33,044 nt of DNA, from contig DASZYF010000017.1 in NCBI GenBank assembly GCA_035545535.1, forward strand, positions 1-33,044. Reading direction: 5' to 3'. The translations under genes and the position numbers were made by a program. The DNA comes from DASZYF01 sp035545535. Its GTDB lineage: Bacteria > Actinomycetota > Actinomycetes > Mycobacteriales > CAJCIY01. The notes below the pieces were generated by a model. The model did no database searches. It was not told the origin of the DNA and saw only the letters and a list, made by a program, of their open reading frames with translations. Positions 24,516-32,620 of the stretch are shown here, in pieces (position 1 is the first letter of the stretch; each line of letters opens with the position of its first letter).

Positions 24516-26089
24516 CGCTCGCCCCCGATCGAAGCGGCGGCAGCGGGAGCGCGGCCGCAGTCGAGGCCCACGGGGCCTACGACGGGTATCCGCTGGGCGT
24601 CGTGACGCAGGCCGGCTCGCCCGCCTACGACGAGTGCTTCGACTCCGAGGGCCGGGTGCGGCCGGTGTACCGCCGGCTGGTCAACCACCTCGCCTCGCTG
24701 TCCCCCGACGAGCTCGCGACCAAGGCCGACGGGCTGGAGCGCTCGATGCGGGCGCAGGGCATCACGTTCACGGTCCACGCGGGCGGTGAGGACTCCGGCG
24801 ACGTCGAGCGGACGTTCCCGCTCGACCTCGTGCCGCGCCTGGTGGACGCCGTGGAGTGGGAGCGGCTCGCCGAGGGGCTGACCCAGCGGGTCACCGCGCT
24901 GAACGCGTTCGTGGCCGACGTCTACGGCGCGCGGGAGGTGCTGGCCGACGGCATCGTGCCCACCGAGCTCGTCGTGACCGGCAAGCACTTCACCCGCCAG
25001 GCCACCGGGCTCACCGTCCCGCAGGCGATCTGGACGCACGTGACCGGTCCGGACCTGATCCGTGACGGCGACGGCCGGTGGCTGGTGCTCGAGGACAACT
25101 GCCGCACCCCGAGCGGCGTCTCCTACGTGCTCGAGAACCGCGCGGCGATGGTGCGCGGGTTCCCGGAGCTGTTCGCGCGCCACCGGGTGCGGCCCGTGGA
25201 TGCCTACCCGCAGGCGCTGTTCGACGTGCTGCGCGAGGCGGCCCCGCGGGGCGACTCGGACCCGACCGTCGTGCTCCTCACCCCCGGCGCGTACAACTCC
25301 GCGTACTTCGAGCACACGTTCCTCGCCCGTCAGATGGGGATCGAGATCGTCGAGGGAGGTGACCTGTTCGTCGACGACGCCGTCGTCTACATGCGCACGA
25401 CGCGCGGCCGCAAGCGCGTCGACGTCGTCTACCGCCGCGTCGACGACGACTACCTGGACCCGCTCGCCTTCCGCGCGGACTCGGTGCTCGGCGTCACCGG
25501 GCTGCTCACGGCGGCACGGGCCGGGAACGTCGCGATCGCGAACGCCGTCGGCACCGGCATCGCCGACGACAAGGCCGTGTTCGCCTACGTGCCGGCGCTC
25601 ATCCGCTACTACCTCGGTCAGGAGCCGGTGCTCGACCAGGTGCCGACGTACCTGTGCAGCGACCCCGACCAGCTGGCGCACGTGCTGGAGAACCTGCCGC
25701 GCATGGTGGTGAAGGCCGTGAGCGAGAGCGGCGGGTACGGCATGACGATCGGCCCGACCGCGAGCGACAGCGAGATGGCCGACTGCCGGCGGCGCCTGCT
25801 GGCGAAGCCGCGCGCGTACATCGCGCAGGAGACCATCCCGCTCTCGACGCACCCGACCCTCGTGCCGTCGCCGGTCTCCGACCCGGCCCGGTCGCAGGCT
25901 CCCGGCGCCGGCGGACGCGCCTTCCGCCCGCGGCACTGCGACCTGCGCCCGTTCGTGCTCATGGGCGCGGACAGCGTCACGATCGTGCCGGGGGGCCTGT
26001 CCCGCGTGGCGCTCCCCGAAGGGTCGCTCGTCGTGAACAGCAGCCAGGGGGGCGGGTCCAAGGACACGTGGGTCGTGGACGAGCTGTGA
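24512..26089 (+). CDS. Circularly permuted ATP-grasp type 2 family protein
   Basis: A 525-residue cytoplasmic protein of the circularly permuted ATP-grasp family, thought to form amide or peptide bonds with ATP. Recognisable family blocks include YDECFDSEGRVRPVYRRLV, TFTVHAGGEDSGDVERTFPLDLVPR, ALNAFVADVYGAREVLADGIVP, LVLEDNCRTPSGVSYVLENR, and near the end HCDLRPFVLMG...VNSSQGGGSKDTWVVDEL. Together with the next two genes it forms the ATP-grasp / alpha-E / transglutaminase set known in many bacteria and predicted to make or modify a peptide. The substrate is unknown. GTG 24512 overlaps the stop of the short leader frame. A small unusual insert, SPVSDPARSQAPGAGG, precedes the C-terminal block. 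Confidence 0.9.
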   Translation: MTLAPDRSGGSGSAAAVEAHGAYDGYPLGVVTQAGSPAYDECFDSEGRVRPVYRRLVNHLASLSPDELATKADGLERSMRAQGITFTVHAGGEDSGDVERTFPLDLVPRLVDAVEWERLAEGLTQRVTALNAFVADVYGAREVLADGIVPTELVVTGKHFTRQATGLTVPQAIWTHVTGPDLIRDGDGRWLVLEDNCRTPSGVSYVLENRAAMVRGFPELFARHRVRPVDAYPQALFDVLREAAPRGDSDPTVVLLTPGAYNSAYFEHTFLARQMGIEIVEGGDLFVDDAVVYMRTTRGRKRVDVVYRRVDDDYLDPLAFRADSVLGVTGLLTAARAGNVAIANAVGTGIADDKAVFAYVPALIRYYLGQEPVLDQVPTYLCSDPDQLAHVLENLPRMVVKAVSESGGYGMTIGPTASDSEMADCRRRLLAKPRAYIAQETIPLSTHPTLVPSPVSDPARSQAPGAGGRAFRPRHCDLRPFVLMGADSVTIVPGGLSRVALPEGSLVVNSSQGGGSKDTWVVDEL

Positions 26090-26138
26090 TCCGGCGCCGG
26101 GAGCCTGCGAGCGGGCCGGAAGATCTGACGAGCGCACC

Positions 26139-27098
26139 GTGCTGAGCCGCATCGCCGAGGCGCTCTACTGGACCGGCCGCTACACCGAGCGCGCCGAGGA
26201 CACCGCGCGCCTGCTCGACGTCGCGCAACGTGCGGCGCTCGAGGGCGGCGACCTCGGTGGGAGCGAGACGCTCGCCGCCTTGCTCGGCGGCTACCCGATC
26301 AGCGGATCGCTCGCCGACGTCATCACCCACTACTGCCTCAACCGCGGTGCCCCGGAGTCGCTCGCGAGCTGTGTGCGGGCCGCGCGGGAGAACGCACGCA
26401 CGATCCGCGACGCCGTCACGTCCGAGATGTGGGAGTCCCTCAACACGTGGCACCTGCAGGTGGCCGCGACGTCCGCGAACGAGCTGTCGGGCGGTGGCTC
26501 GCACACGTTCCTCGCCGCGCAGCGCACCCGCGCCTACCTGTTCATCGGCAGCGCCGACGCCTCGCTGCCGCGCGAGGAGGGGTGGTACTGGCTGATGCTC
26601 GGCCGCTGGCTCGAGCGGCTGACGTTCACGACGAGGGTGCTCGCGGTGCGCGCGCCGACGCTCGAGGCACCGTCGGACCCGCTGGCCAGCGCGACCGGTG
26701 GCTCCGCGGTCTACGGATGGGCGGTCCTGCTGCGTGCGCTGTCGGCGTACGAAGCGTTCCGCGGCGCGCACCGCGCCGGCCTGTCACCTGAACGCGTCGT
26801 CGAGTTCCTCCTGCTGGACAGGCACTTCCCTCGATCGGCCCGGCACGCGGCCATGCAGGTCGAGGACGCACTCGTACAGGTGGCGGACGAGGAGGTCGGC
26901 TCCAGCGCGCGCCGCATCGCGGGCCGCCTCCGCTCCATCCTCGACTACCGGCAGGTGGACGACGTGTTCGACGAAGGGCTCGCGCCGTTCGTGCACCGCG
27001 TCGCCGACCTCACCGCCGAGGTGCACGGCGCGCTCGCCGACGAGCCGTTCGCGCGCGCCGCGCTGTCCGCCGCGAGCTTCCAGGGCGGTGCGGTGTGA
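26139..27098 (+). CDS. Alpha-E domain protein (DUF403)
   Basis: A 319-residue all-helical protein of the alpha-E family that almost always accompanies circularly permuted ATP-grasp proteins. The start motif LSRIAEALYWTGRYTERAEDTARLLDV and the repeated helix pattern (VRAARENARTIRDAVTSEMWESLNTWHL and RVVEFLLLDRHFPRSARHAAMQVEDAL) are typical. A biochemical function is not established; it is assumed to act with the ATP-grasp enzyme. GTG 26139 starts 50 bases after the ATP-grasp stop, and its stop overlaps the GTG of the transglutaminase gene by four bases, so the three genes form one operon. Confidence 0.9.
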   Translation: MLSRIAEALYWTGRYTERAEDTARLLDVAQRAALEGGDLGGSETLAALLGGYPISGSLADVITHYCLNRGAPESLASCVRAARENARTIRDAVTSEMWESLNTWHLQVAATSANELSGGGSHTFLAAQRTRAYLFIGSADASLPREEGWYWLMLGRWLERLTFTTRVLAVRAPTLEAPSDPLASATGGSAVYGWAVLLRALSAYEAFRGAHRAGLSPERVVEFLLLDRHFPRSARHAAMQVEDALVQVADEEVGSSARRIAGRLRSILDYRQVDDVFDEGLAPFVHRVADLTAEVHGALADEPFARAALSAASFQGGAV

Positions 27099-28123
27099 GG
27101 GTGCGCATCGAGCACGAGACGTCGTTCCGCTACGCGACGCCGGCGCACGCCTCGTTCGACGAGGTGCGCCTCACCCCGCGCAACGACGAGCGGCAGAACC
27201 TGCTCGACTTCGCGTTGCAGGTCGACCCCCCCGCGCGCACGACGAGCTACGTCGACCACTTCGGGACCGTCGTGCACGCGTTCAACCTCTGGCCGCCGCA
27301 CGACCACCTCACGATCCGCGCGACGTCGACCGTCGTCACGTCACGGCGGCTCGTCCCCCCGGACGACGCGGGCGATCTCAGCGCGCTCGAGGATCCGGCG
27401 TTCCGCGACCACGAGGCGGAGTGGCTCCACTCGTCGGCCTTGGCGAGCGGCGGTGACCACCTCGACACGTTCGCGCAGCACGTGCGACGCGTCGTGAAGC
27501 CGACGAGCGTGATCAGCCTGATCCGCGGCGTGTGCCACGAGGTGCACGGGCGCTTCCGCTACCGCTCCGGCTCGTCCTACGTCTCGTCGACCGTCGACGA
27601 CCTGCTGGAGCGCGGCACCGGCGTCTGTCAGGACTTCGCGCACCTGTCGATCGCGACGCTGCGCGACCTCGGCATCCCGGCGCGCTACGTGTCGGGCTAC
27701 TTCTACGCGGGCCCGCCGGACGACGTGCGCCTCGACGAACCGCTCGACGTGCAGTCGCACGCCTGGGTGGAGGCGCTGGTCCCGGGGTGGGGCTGGCACG
27801 AGATCGATCCGACGAACGACTGCGCGGCCGACGAGCGGCACGTCGTGGTGGCGGTCGGCCGGGACTACGCCGACGTGTCACCGGTGCGCGGGATCGTCCG
27901 CGGTGGCGCCGCCCAGCTCGCCGTCGCGGTGACCATGGTCGCGCCCAGCGAGCACGCGCCCCGGCGCGCGGTGCAGTCGCTCGCACCGAGCCCGCGCGAC
28001 GCGCTGACGAGCGTCCGGGCGGAGCGCGCCCGGCGTCGAGCGCACGGTGACGCGGCGCTGTCGGCCGGCGTCGTGCAGAGCCCCGCGTCGATCGCGCAGG
28101 CCCAGCAGCAACAGCAGCAGTGA
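27095..28123 (+). CDS. Transglutaminase-like cysteine protease of the ATP-grasp/alpha-E cluster
   Basis: A 342-residue protein with an N-terminal beta domain (MRVRIEHETSFRY..., about residues 1-85) typical of bacterial transglutaminase-like proteins and a catalytic papain-fold core. The triad is C178 in GTGVCQDFAHL, H222 in QSHAWVEALVPGWGWHEIDPTND and D238 in the same segment. It may cleave or cross-link the product of the ATP-grasp partner. The C-terminal tail after about residue 285 is low-complexity and ends in a run of Gln residues. GTG 27095 overlaps the alpha-E stop; a GTG six bases later is an alternative. Confidence 0.9.
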   Translation: MRVRIEHETSFRYATPAHASFDEVRLTPRNDERQNLLDFALQVDPPARTTSYVDHFGTVVHAFNLWPPHDHLTIRATSTVVTSRRLVPPDDAGDLSALEDPAFRDHEAEWLHSSALASGGDHLDTFAQHVRRVVKPTSVISLIRGVCHEVHGRFRYRSGSSYVSSTVDDLLERGTGVCQDFAHLSIATLRDLGIPARYVSGYFYAGPPDDVRLDEPLDVQSHAWVEALVPGWGWHEIDPTNDCAADERHVVVAVGRDYADVSPVRGIVRGGAAQLAVAVTMVAPSEHAPRRAVQSLAPSPRDALTSVRAERARRRAHGDAALSAGVVQSPASIAQAQQQQQQ

Positions 28124-28199
28124 CCCCGCCAAGAGCGCGCCGGCACCGCGACGCACCGCGGCCTGGACCGGAACGCGATCAAGGCGCACGCTGGCAGTG

Positions 28200-28919
28200 A
28201 TGGACCCGAACGAGCTCCCGCCGCTCTCCACCGACGTCGTCGTGCCGGACGACGCGCGGGAGCTCGCGCGCGAGGTCGAGGCCTACCGGCGGGAGCAGCG
28301 CTCCGTGCGGCGGCGGCGCCGGTTCGGCTGGCTGCTGCGCACCCGCCGCGGCCTGCCGGGCATCGCGGTCGTCGCGGCGATCGTGCTCGTCATCGCCGCC
28401 GGCACGGCACTCGCGCTGCTCGGCCCCACCTACGGGCACCACACGACGCCGCGCCGGCTCGCGCCGCTCGCGAGCCCCACCGTCGCGGTCGGAGAGGTCG
28501 GCGGGCTGCTGCCGGACGTGGCGCTCGCGCCCGGCGGTGCCGGGCAGAAGGACGGGCTCGCCAGCGTGCGCGACGTGCGGCCGGCCGTCATCGTCGTCCT
28601 CCCGGCCGCCTGTCCGTGCTCGTCCGTCCTGGCCGCGACCCTGCGCACCGCGCAGTCGCACGGCGTGCGCGTCTACGTCGTCGCCACCTCCGGTGGCCAG
28701 CAGCTGCGCGACCTCGCCGCGCCGGACGCCTCGGTGACGCCCGGGGTCGCCCTCGTCGACTCCCTCGGCACCCTCGCCGGCACCTACCCGACGCAGGGCG
28801 ACGCCCCCACCGCCGTCGTCGTGGACGAGACCGGCGTGGTCCGGGCCATCGCGCCCGCCCTCACGAGCGCGGACCCGGTGCGGTCGGCGCTCGACCTGGT
28901 CGTGACCGTCTCCGGCTGA
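28200..28919 (+). CDS. Membrane-anchored thioredoxin-like domain protein
   Basis: A 239-residue single-pass protein: an Arg-rich cytosolic N-terminus with RRRRRFGWLLRTRRG, one hydrophobic helix at about residues 54-75, and an extracytoplasmic domain. The domain holds VIVVLPAACPCSSVLAATLRTAQ with C138 and C140 in a CxC arrangement, then VVATSGGQQLRDL and PTAVVVDETGVVRAI, which fit the strands of a thioredoxin fold. CxC rather than CxxC suggests an unusual or regulatory thiol role; this is only an inference. ATG 28200 is preceded by an adjacent GTG at 28197. It lies after the transglutaminase gene, possibly in its operon. Confidence 0.6.
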   Translation: MDPNELPPLSTDVVVPDDARELAREVEAYRREQRSVRRRRRFGWLLRTRRGLPGIAVVAAIVLVIAAGTALALLGPTYGHHTTPRRLAPLASPTVAVGEVGGLLPDVALAPGGAGQKDGLASVRDVRPAVIVVLPAACPCSSVLAATLRTAQSHGVRVYVVATSGGQQLRDLAAPDASVTPGVALVDSLGTLAGTYPTQGDAPTAVVVDETGVVRAIAPALTSADPVRSALDLVVTVSG

Positions 28920-28982
28920 TCGGCATCCCGGCCGGACCGTCCGGGCGGGGAAGGGCCAGGCCTTCCCGGTAGCCTCGCCTGC

Positions 28983-29603
28983 GTGTCCGGCCGCCTGACG
29001 CTCCCGAACCGCCTGCCTGCCGTGCTCGCCCTCGCGGCGACCGCTGCGCTCGCGTCCGCCTGCGGCGCGGGCGCGCACAACCCGCAGTACAAGGAGACCG
29101 CGACGATCACGGGCGTCGACGCCGACCTGCCCGGCGGGCTGGTCATCGGCAACGCCTACGTGACCCAGCCGGCCCCGAAGGGCGGGACCGCGACCGTGGT
29201 CTTCTCGCTCGGCATCCTCTACGGCCAGGGCGGCAGCATCACGTCGGTCACCTCGCCGCTGTCGCAGGACGTGACCCTGCAGAGCGTCGACCCCGCCGGC
29301 AAGCTCGCGCCCGCCGACGCGGCCTCGGTCGTGGCGGACGGCTCGCAGACCCCGCACGTCTTCGTCGCGCGCCTCAAGTCCCTGACCGCGGACCTCCCGC
29401 CGGCGTCGTTCGCGAGCGTCACGTTCGGCGTCGCGGGACAGGACAGCACGACGCTCTCGCTGCCCGTCATCCGCCCGGGCGCGCTCGCCCTCGGCCCGGG
29501 CGGCGTCCCCCTCGCCGTGCTCGACCACCCGTCGCAGGCCGTCGCCGCCGACACCTCCGAGGCGAACCCCGCCTCGGAGGCGCCCGCGTCCACCACCCCG
29601 TAG
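28983..29603 (+). CDS. LpqE-like lipoprotein
   Basis: A 206-residue exported lipoprotein. GTG 28983 begins a signal peptide ending ALASAC (Cys27), with a relaxed lipobox. The mature start HNPQYKETATITGVDADLPGGLVIGNAYV resembles LpqE of mycobacteria, which lies beside radA and disA there, and belongs to a beta-sandwich fold related to copper chaperones. The usual Met/His copper ligands of the PCuAC group are not obvious. Its last codons contain a perfect hairpin that may act as a terminator inside the reading frame. It is separated from radA by 114 bases with a promoter. Confidence 0.8.
   Translation: MSGRLTLPNRLPAVLALAATAALASACGAGAHNPQYKETATITGVDADLPGGLVIGNAYVTQPAPKGGTATVVFSLGILYGQGGSITSVTSPLSQDVTLQSVDPAGKLAPADAASVVADGSQTPHVFVARLKSLTADLPPASFASVTFGVAGQDSTTLSLPVIRPGALALGPGGVPLAVLDHPSQAVAADTSEANPASEAPASTTP
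29554..29580. terminator. Hairpin inside the 3' end of the lipoprotein gene
   Basis: CCTCCGAGGCG, loop AACCC, CGCCTCGGAGG form a perfect 11-bp stem. It ends 23 bases before the lipoprotein stop codon, so it is coded within the Ser/Ala/Glu tail. It probably serves as the terminator ahead of radA. Confidence 0.5.
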
Positions 29604-29686
29604 CTCCGCCCCTCCTGCCCCACCGGCACCGGTCCACGGGTCGGCCGGCGCGGCGTCGGCGTCACGGCCGGAGTGTCACGGGCGGA

Positions 29687-29709
29687 CTGTCACAGCCGCC
29701 GCCTAGCGT
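29687..29709 (+). promoter_or_regulatory. radA promoter with PafBC/RecA-NDp-type motif
   Basis: CTGTCACAG (29687-29695), eight bases, then TAGCGT (29704-29709) matches the TTGTCRGTG-N8-TAnnnT promoter reported for the actinobacterial PafBC DNA-damage regulon in its TGTCA core, N8 spacing and TAnnnT box; the 3' GTG part is poor. A second TGTCAC lies 15 bases upstream (29674). The predicted start is at or just before the ATG 29718, giving an essentially leaderless transcript. Confidence 0.5.
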
Positions 29710-29717
29710 CGCGTTCC

Positions 29718-31118
29718 ATGTCGACCCGCTCCCCTGCGCGCAGCCGCCCGTCGTTCCGGTGCAGCGCGTGCGGCGCGATGCCACCCCGCTGGGTCGGGCG
29801 GTGCCCCGAGTGCCAGGAGTGGGGCACGGTCGCTGAGGCCGCGCCGGTGGCTGCCCGCAGCGCGGGCCTGCGCGTCGCGCTCGACGGCGGGACGGTCACC
29901 GCACCGGCCCGCCCCATGACCGAGGTCGACGTGACCACCGCCCGGGCGGTCCCCACGGGGGTCGGCGAGCTCGACCGCGTTCTCGGCGGCGGGCTGGTGC
30001 CGGGGGCCGTGGTGCTCGTGGCCGGCGAACCGGGCGTCGGGAAGTCGACGCTGCTGCTGGAGGCGGCCGCGGCGGTGGCCCGGACCGGCGGCCGCGCCCT
30101 CTACGTGACCGGAGAGGAGTCGGCCGCGCAGGTGCGCCTGCGGGCCGAGCGCACCGGTGCCGTGCACGAACGGCTCTGGCTCGCCGACGAGACCGACCTG
30201 TCGGCGGTGCTCGGCCACGTCGAGGCGGTGCAGCCGCAGCTGCTCGTGCTCGACTCCGTGCAGACCGTGGCCAGCGCCGACATCGAGGGCACCGCCGGAG
30301 GTGTCGCGCAGGTCCGCGAGGTCGCGGCCGCGGTGTCACGGGTGGCGAAGACCCGCGCGATGTCGACGCTGCTGGTCGGGCACGTCACCAAGGACGGCAC
30401 CGTGGCGGGCCCCCGCGTGCTCGAGCACCTCGTCGACGTCGTCCTCGCGTTCGAGGGCGAGCGACACAGCGCGCTGCGCATGCTGCGGGCCAGCAAGAAC
30501 CGGTTCGGCCCGGCTGACGAGGTCGGCTGCTTCGAGCAGACCGACGCCGGCGTCGTCGGCGTGCCCGACCCGAGCGGGCTGTTCCTCTCCCACCGCACCG
30601 AGGGCGTGCCCGGGACCTGCGTCACGGTCACCATCGACGGCCGCCGCGCTCTGGTCGCCGAGGTGCAGGCGCTGGTCTCTCCGGCCGCGAGCGATCAGGT
30701 GCCGCCGCGCCGCACCACGAGCGGCCTCGACTCGGCCCGCATGCAGCTGCTGCTGGCCGTGCTGTCGAAGCGGGCCGGCGTGCCCATCGGCAAGCAGGAC
30801 GTCTACGCCTCGACCGTCGGCGGCGTGCGGCTCGCCGAGCCGGCCGTCGACCTCGCCGTGGCGCTGGCCGTCGCCAGCGGCACCTGCGACCGGGCCCTCC
30901 CGGCCGGCGTCATCGCCGTCGGCGAGGTCGGGCTCGCTGGTGACGTGCGGCGCGTGCCCGGCGTGCGGCGGCGGCTGTCGGAGGCGCACCGGCTCGGCTT
31001 CACCAAGGCGCTCGTCCCGAGCGGCTGCGCCGACGGCGCCCCGGCGGGCCTGCGCGTCACCGAGGTCGGCGACATCCGCGAGGCGCTCCGGGCCATCGGT
31101 CTCGGCAGCCGGAGCTGA
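29718..31118 (+). CDS. radA: DNA repair protein RadA (Sms)
   Basis: A 466-residue ATPase that helps branch migration during recombination. Residues 15-32 form the zinc finger (C15, C18, C29, C32; CSACG and CPEC). A RecA-like ATPase follows with Walker A GEPGVGKST, a Walker B-type LLVLDSVQTV, and the RadA-specific LRASKNRFGPADEVGCFE. The C-terminal half is the Lon-like fold, with DSARMQLLLAVLSKRAGVPIGKQDVYASTVGGVRL and PGVRRRLSEAHRLGFTKALVPSG. ATG 29718 was chosen over a more upstream in-frame start because the zinc-finger domain and promoter fit it. It is followed by disA, as in many Gram-positives. Confidence 0.95.
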   Translation: MSTRSPARSRPSFRCSACGAMPPRWVGRCPECQEWGTVAEAAPVAARSAGLRVALDGGTVTAPARPMTEVDVTTARAVPTGVGELDRVLGGGLVPGAVVLVAGEPGVGKSTLLLEAAAAVARTGGRALYVTGEESAAQVRLRAERTGAVHERLWLADETDLSAVLGHVEAVQPQLLVLDSVQTVASADIEGTAGGVAQVREVAAAVSRVAKTRAMSTLLVGHVTKDGTVAGPRVLEHLVDVVLAFEGERHSALRMLRASKNRFGPADEVGCFEQTDAGVVGVPDPSGLFLSHRTEGVPGTCVTVTIDGRRALVAEVQALVSPAASDQVPPRRTTSGLDSARMQLLLAVLSKRAGVPIGKQDVYASTVGGVRLAEPAVDLAVALAVASGTCDRALPAGVIAVGEVGLAGDVRRVPGVRRRLSEAHRLGFTKALVPSGCADGAPAGLRVTEVGDIREALRAIGLGSRS

Positions 31119-31148
31119 CGGTTCACAGCCACAGCATGGGAACGACCA

Positions 31149-31170
31149 CGGCCTGATGCACTGCAGGCCG
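31149..31170. terminator. Inverted repeat between radA and disA
   Basis: CGGCCTG, an 8-base loop and CAGGCCG form a 7-bp stem in the 109-base gap. It may weaken radA read-through or bind a regulator. A TAGACT box at 31183 could be a -10 element for disA, but no matching -35 is seen. Confidence 0.35.
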
Positions 31171-31227
31171 AACGCCGGTCCATAGACTCTTGCCTCGCAC
31201 GACAGGTGACAGGGCCGGGGAGAGGGC

Positions 31228-32313
31228 ATGGTCGCGACGCCGAGCGAAGACGCGCTTCGCTCCACGCTGCTCGCGGTCGCACCCGGCACCGCCATGCGCG
31301 ACGGTCTCGAGCGCGTCCTGCGCGGCAACACCGGTGCCCTGCTGGTGCTCGGCTACGACAGCGATGTGGAGAAGCTCTGCAGCGGCGGGTTCGAGCTCGA
31401 CGTGCCCTTCTCGGCGACCCGGCTGCGCGAGCTCTGCAAGATGGACGGCGCGGTGGTGCTGTCCAGCGACCTCTCCCGCATCGTGCGCGCGGCGGTGCAG
31501 CTCGTGCCCGACCCCGGGATCCCCACGGAGGAGTCGGGCACCCGCCACCGCACCGCCGAGCGGGTGAACAAGCAGACCGGGTACCCGGTGGTCTCGGTCA
31601 GCAAGTCGATGCGGGTCATCGCGCTCTACGTCGACGGCCGCTACTCCCTCGACGACTCCGCCGCGATCCTGTCCCGCGCGAACCAGGCGCTCGCGACGCT
31701 CGAGCGCTACAAGCTCCGCCTCGACGAGGTCGCGGGCACGCTGTCGGCCCTCGAGATCGAGGACCTCGTCACCGCCCGCGACGCCGCGGTCGTCAGCCAG
31801 CGCCTCGAGATGGTGCGCAACATCGCGCGCGAGATCGAGAGCTACGTCGTCGAGCTCGGCACCGACGGGCGGCTGCTGTCGCTGCAGCTCGAGGAGCTCA
31901 TGGCCGGTGTCGACGCCGAACGCGAGCTGGTGGTGCGTGACTACCTGCCCGAGGGCGGGCGACGATCGATCGCGAAGAAGACCGAGCTGGCCCTCGCCGA
32001 CCTCGACGCGCTGTCACCCACCGACCTCCTCGACCTCGCCGCGGTGGCGAAGGCCGTCGGCTTCAGCGCCGGCCCCGAGGCGCTGGACTCCTCGGTCAGC
32101 CCGCGCGGCTACCGCCTGCTCGCCAAGGTCCCCCGCCTGCCGCGTCCCATCGTCGAGCGCCTCGTCGAGCACTTCGGCAACCTGCAGAAGCTGCTCGCTG
32201 CCGGCATCGAGGACCTGCAGGTCGTCGAAGGTGTCGGCGAGGCCCGCGCCCGCTCGGTGCGCGAAGGCCTCTCCCGGCTCGCCGAGTCCTCCATCCTCGA
32301 GCGCTACGTCTGA
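31228..32313 (+). CDS. disA: DNA integrity scanning diadenylate cyclase DisA
   Basis: A 361-residue octameric enzyme that scans DNA and makes c-di-AMP from two ATP. The DAC domain has the catalytic D73-G74-A75 (CKMDGAVVLSSD) and R107-H108-R109 (GTRHRTAER). A helical middle domain (about residues 150-280) and a C-terminal helix-hairpin-helix DNA-binding domain (LVEHFGNLQKLLAAGIEDLQVVEGVGEARARSVREGL) complete the family pattern. ATG 31228 follows GGGGAGAGGG. No c-di-AMP phosphodiesterase was found in the window. A hairpin terminator and palindromic element B follow. Confidence 0.97.
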   Translation: MVATPSEDALRSTLLAVAPGTAMRDGLERVLRGNTGALLVLGYDSDVEKLCSGGFELDVPFSATRLRELCKMDGAVVLSSDLSRIVRAAVQLVPDPGIPTEESGTRHRTAERVNKQTGYPVVSVSKSMRVIALYVDGRYSLDDSAAILSRANQALATLERYKLRLDEVAGTLSALEIEDLVTARDAAVVSQRLEMVRNIAREIESYVVELGTDGRLLSLQLEELMAGVDAERELVVRDYLPEGGRRSIAKKTELALADLDALSPTDLLDLAAVAKAVGFSAGPEALDSSVSPRGYRLLAKVPRLPRPIVERLVEHFGNLQKLLAAGIEDLQVVEGVGEARARSVREGLSRLAESSILERYV

Positions 32314-32322
32314 GCCTGACGC

Positions 32323-32340
32323 CGTGGGCTTTCGCCCACG
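32323..32340 (+). terminator. disA terminator
   Basis: CGTGGGC, loop TTTC, GCCCACG make a perfect 7-bp stem ten bases after the disA stop codon. It abuts and slightly overlaps the left end of palindromic element B. Confidence 0.65.
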
Positions 32341-32593
32341 AGCGTCGAAGAGCGGCTGACGAGGTGGTCGGTGGCTCGGGTCGCCGGTCACGTCCGGGTC
32401 GCCACGCCGATCAAGGAGAAGCGGTGTCGATCAAGGAGAAGCGGTGTCGATCAAGGAGGAGTGCTGGTCGAGATCGCGGATCGACCAGCACGAGGCCTTG
32501 ATCGACTGCACAAGTCCTTGATCGTTTCGCCATCCCGCACCGAACCGCCCAGCGAAACCGGCACCCACCTCGTCAGCCGCCTTTCGACGCTCG
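32339..32593. repeat. Palindromic intergenic element, copy B (MITE/REP-like)
   Basis: A 255-bp element in the 307-base gap after disA. Its ends are 29-bp inverted repeats matching at 27 positions (32339-32367 and 32565-32593; they extend outward a further six bases at 32/35). Left arm: three TCAAGGA motifs at 32411, 32431 and 32451, exactly 20 bp apart, in a tandem unit TCAAGGAGAAGCGGTGTCGA. Centre: perfect 11-bp hairpin GTGCTGGTCGA / TCGACCAGCAC (32461-32491). Right arm: CCTTGATCG at 32496 and 32516, 20 bp apart. ACCGGCACCCACCTCGT near the right end is identical to copy A. No transposase is nearby. Confidence 0.85.
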
Positions 32594-32620
32594 TCGGCGT
32601 CAGCCGACGGCGTCGACGGG

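Noticed and set aside
28170..28186. Third copy of the TCAAGGA element before the thioredoxin-like gene
   Set aside because: Only the short word GATCAAGG is present, with no terminal repeats, phasing or hairpin.
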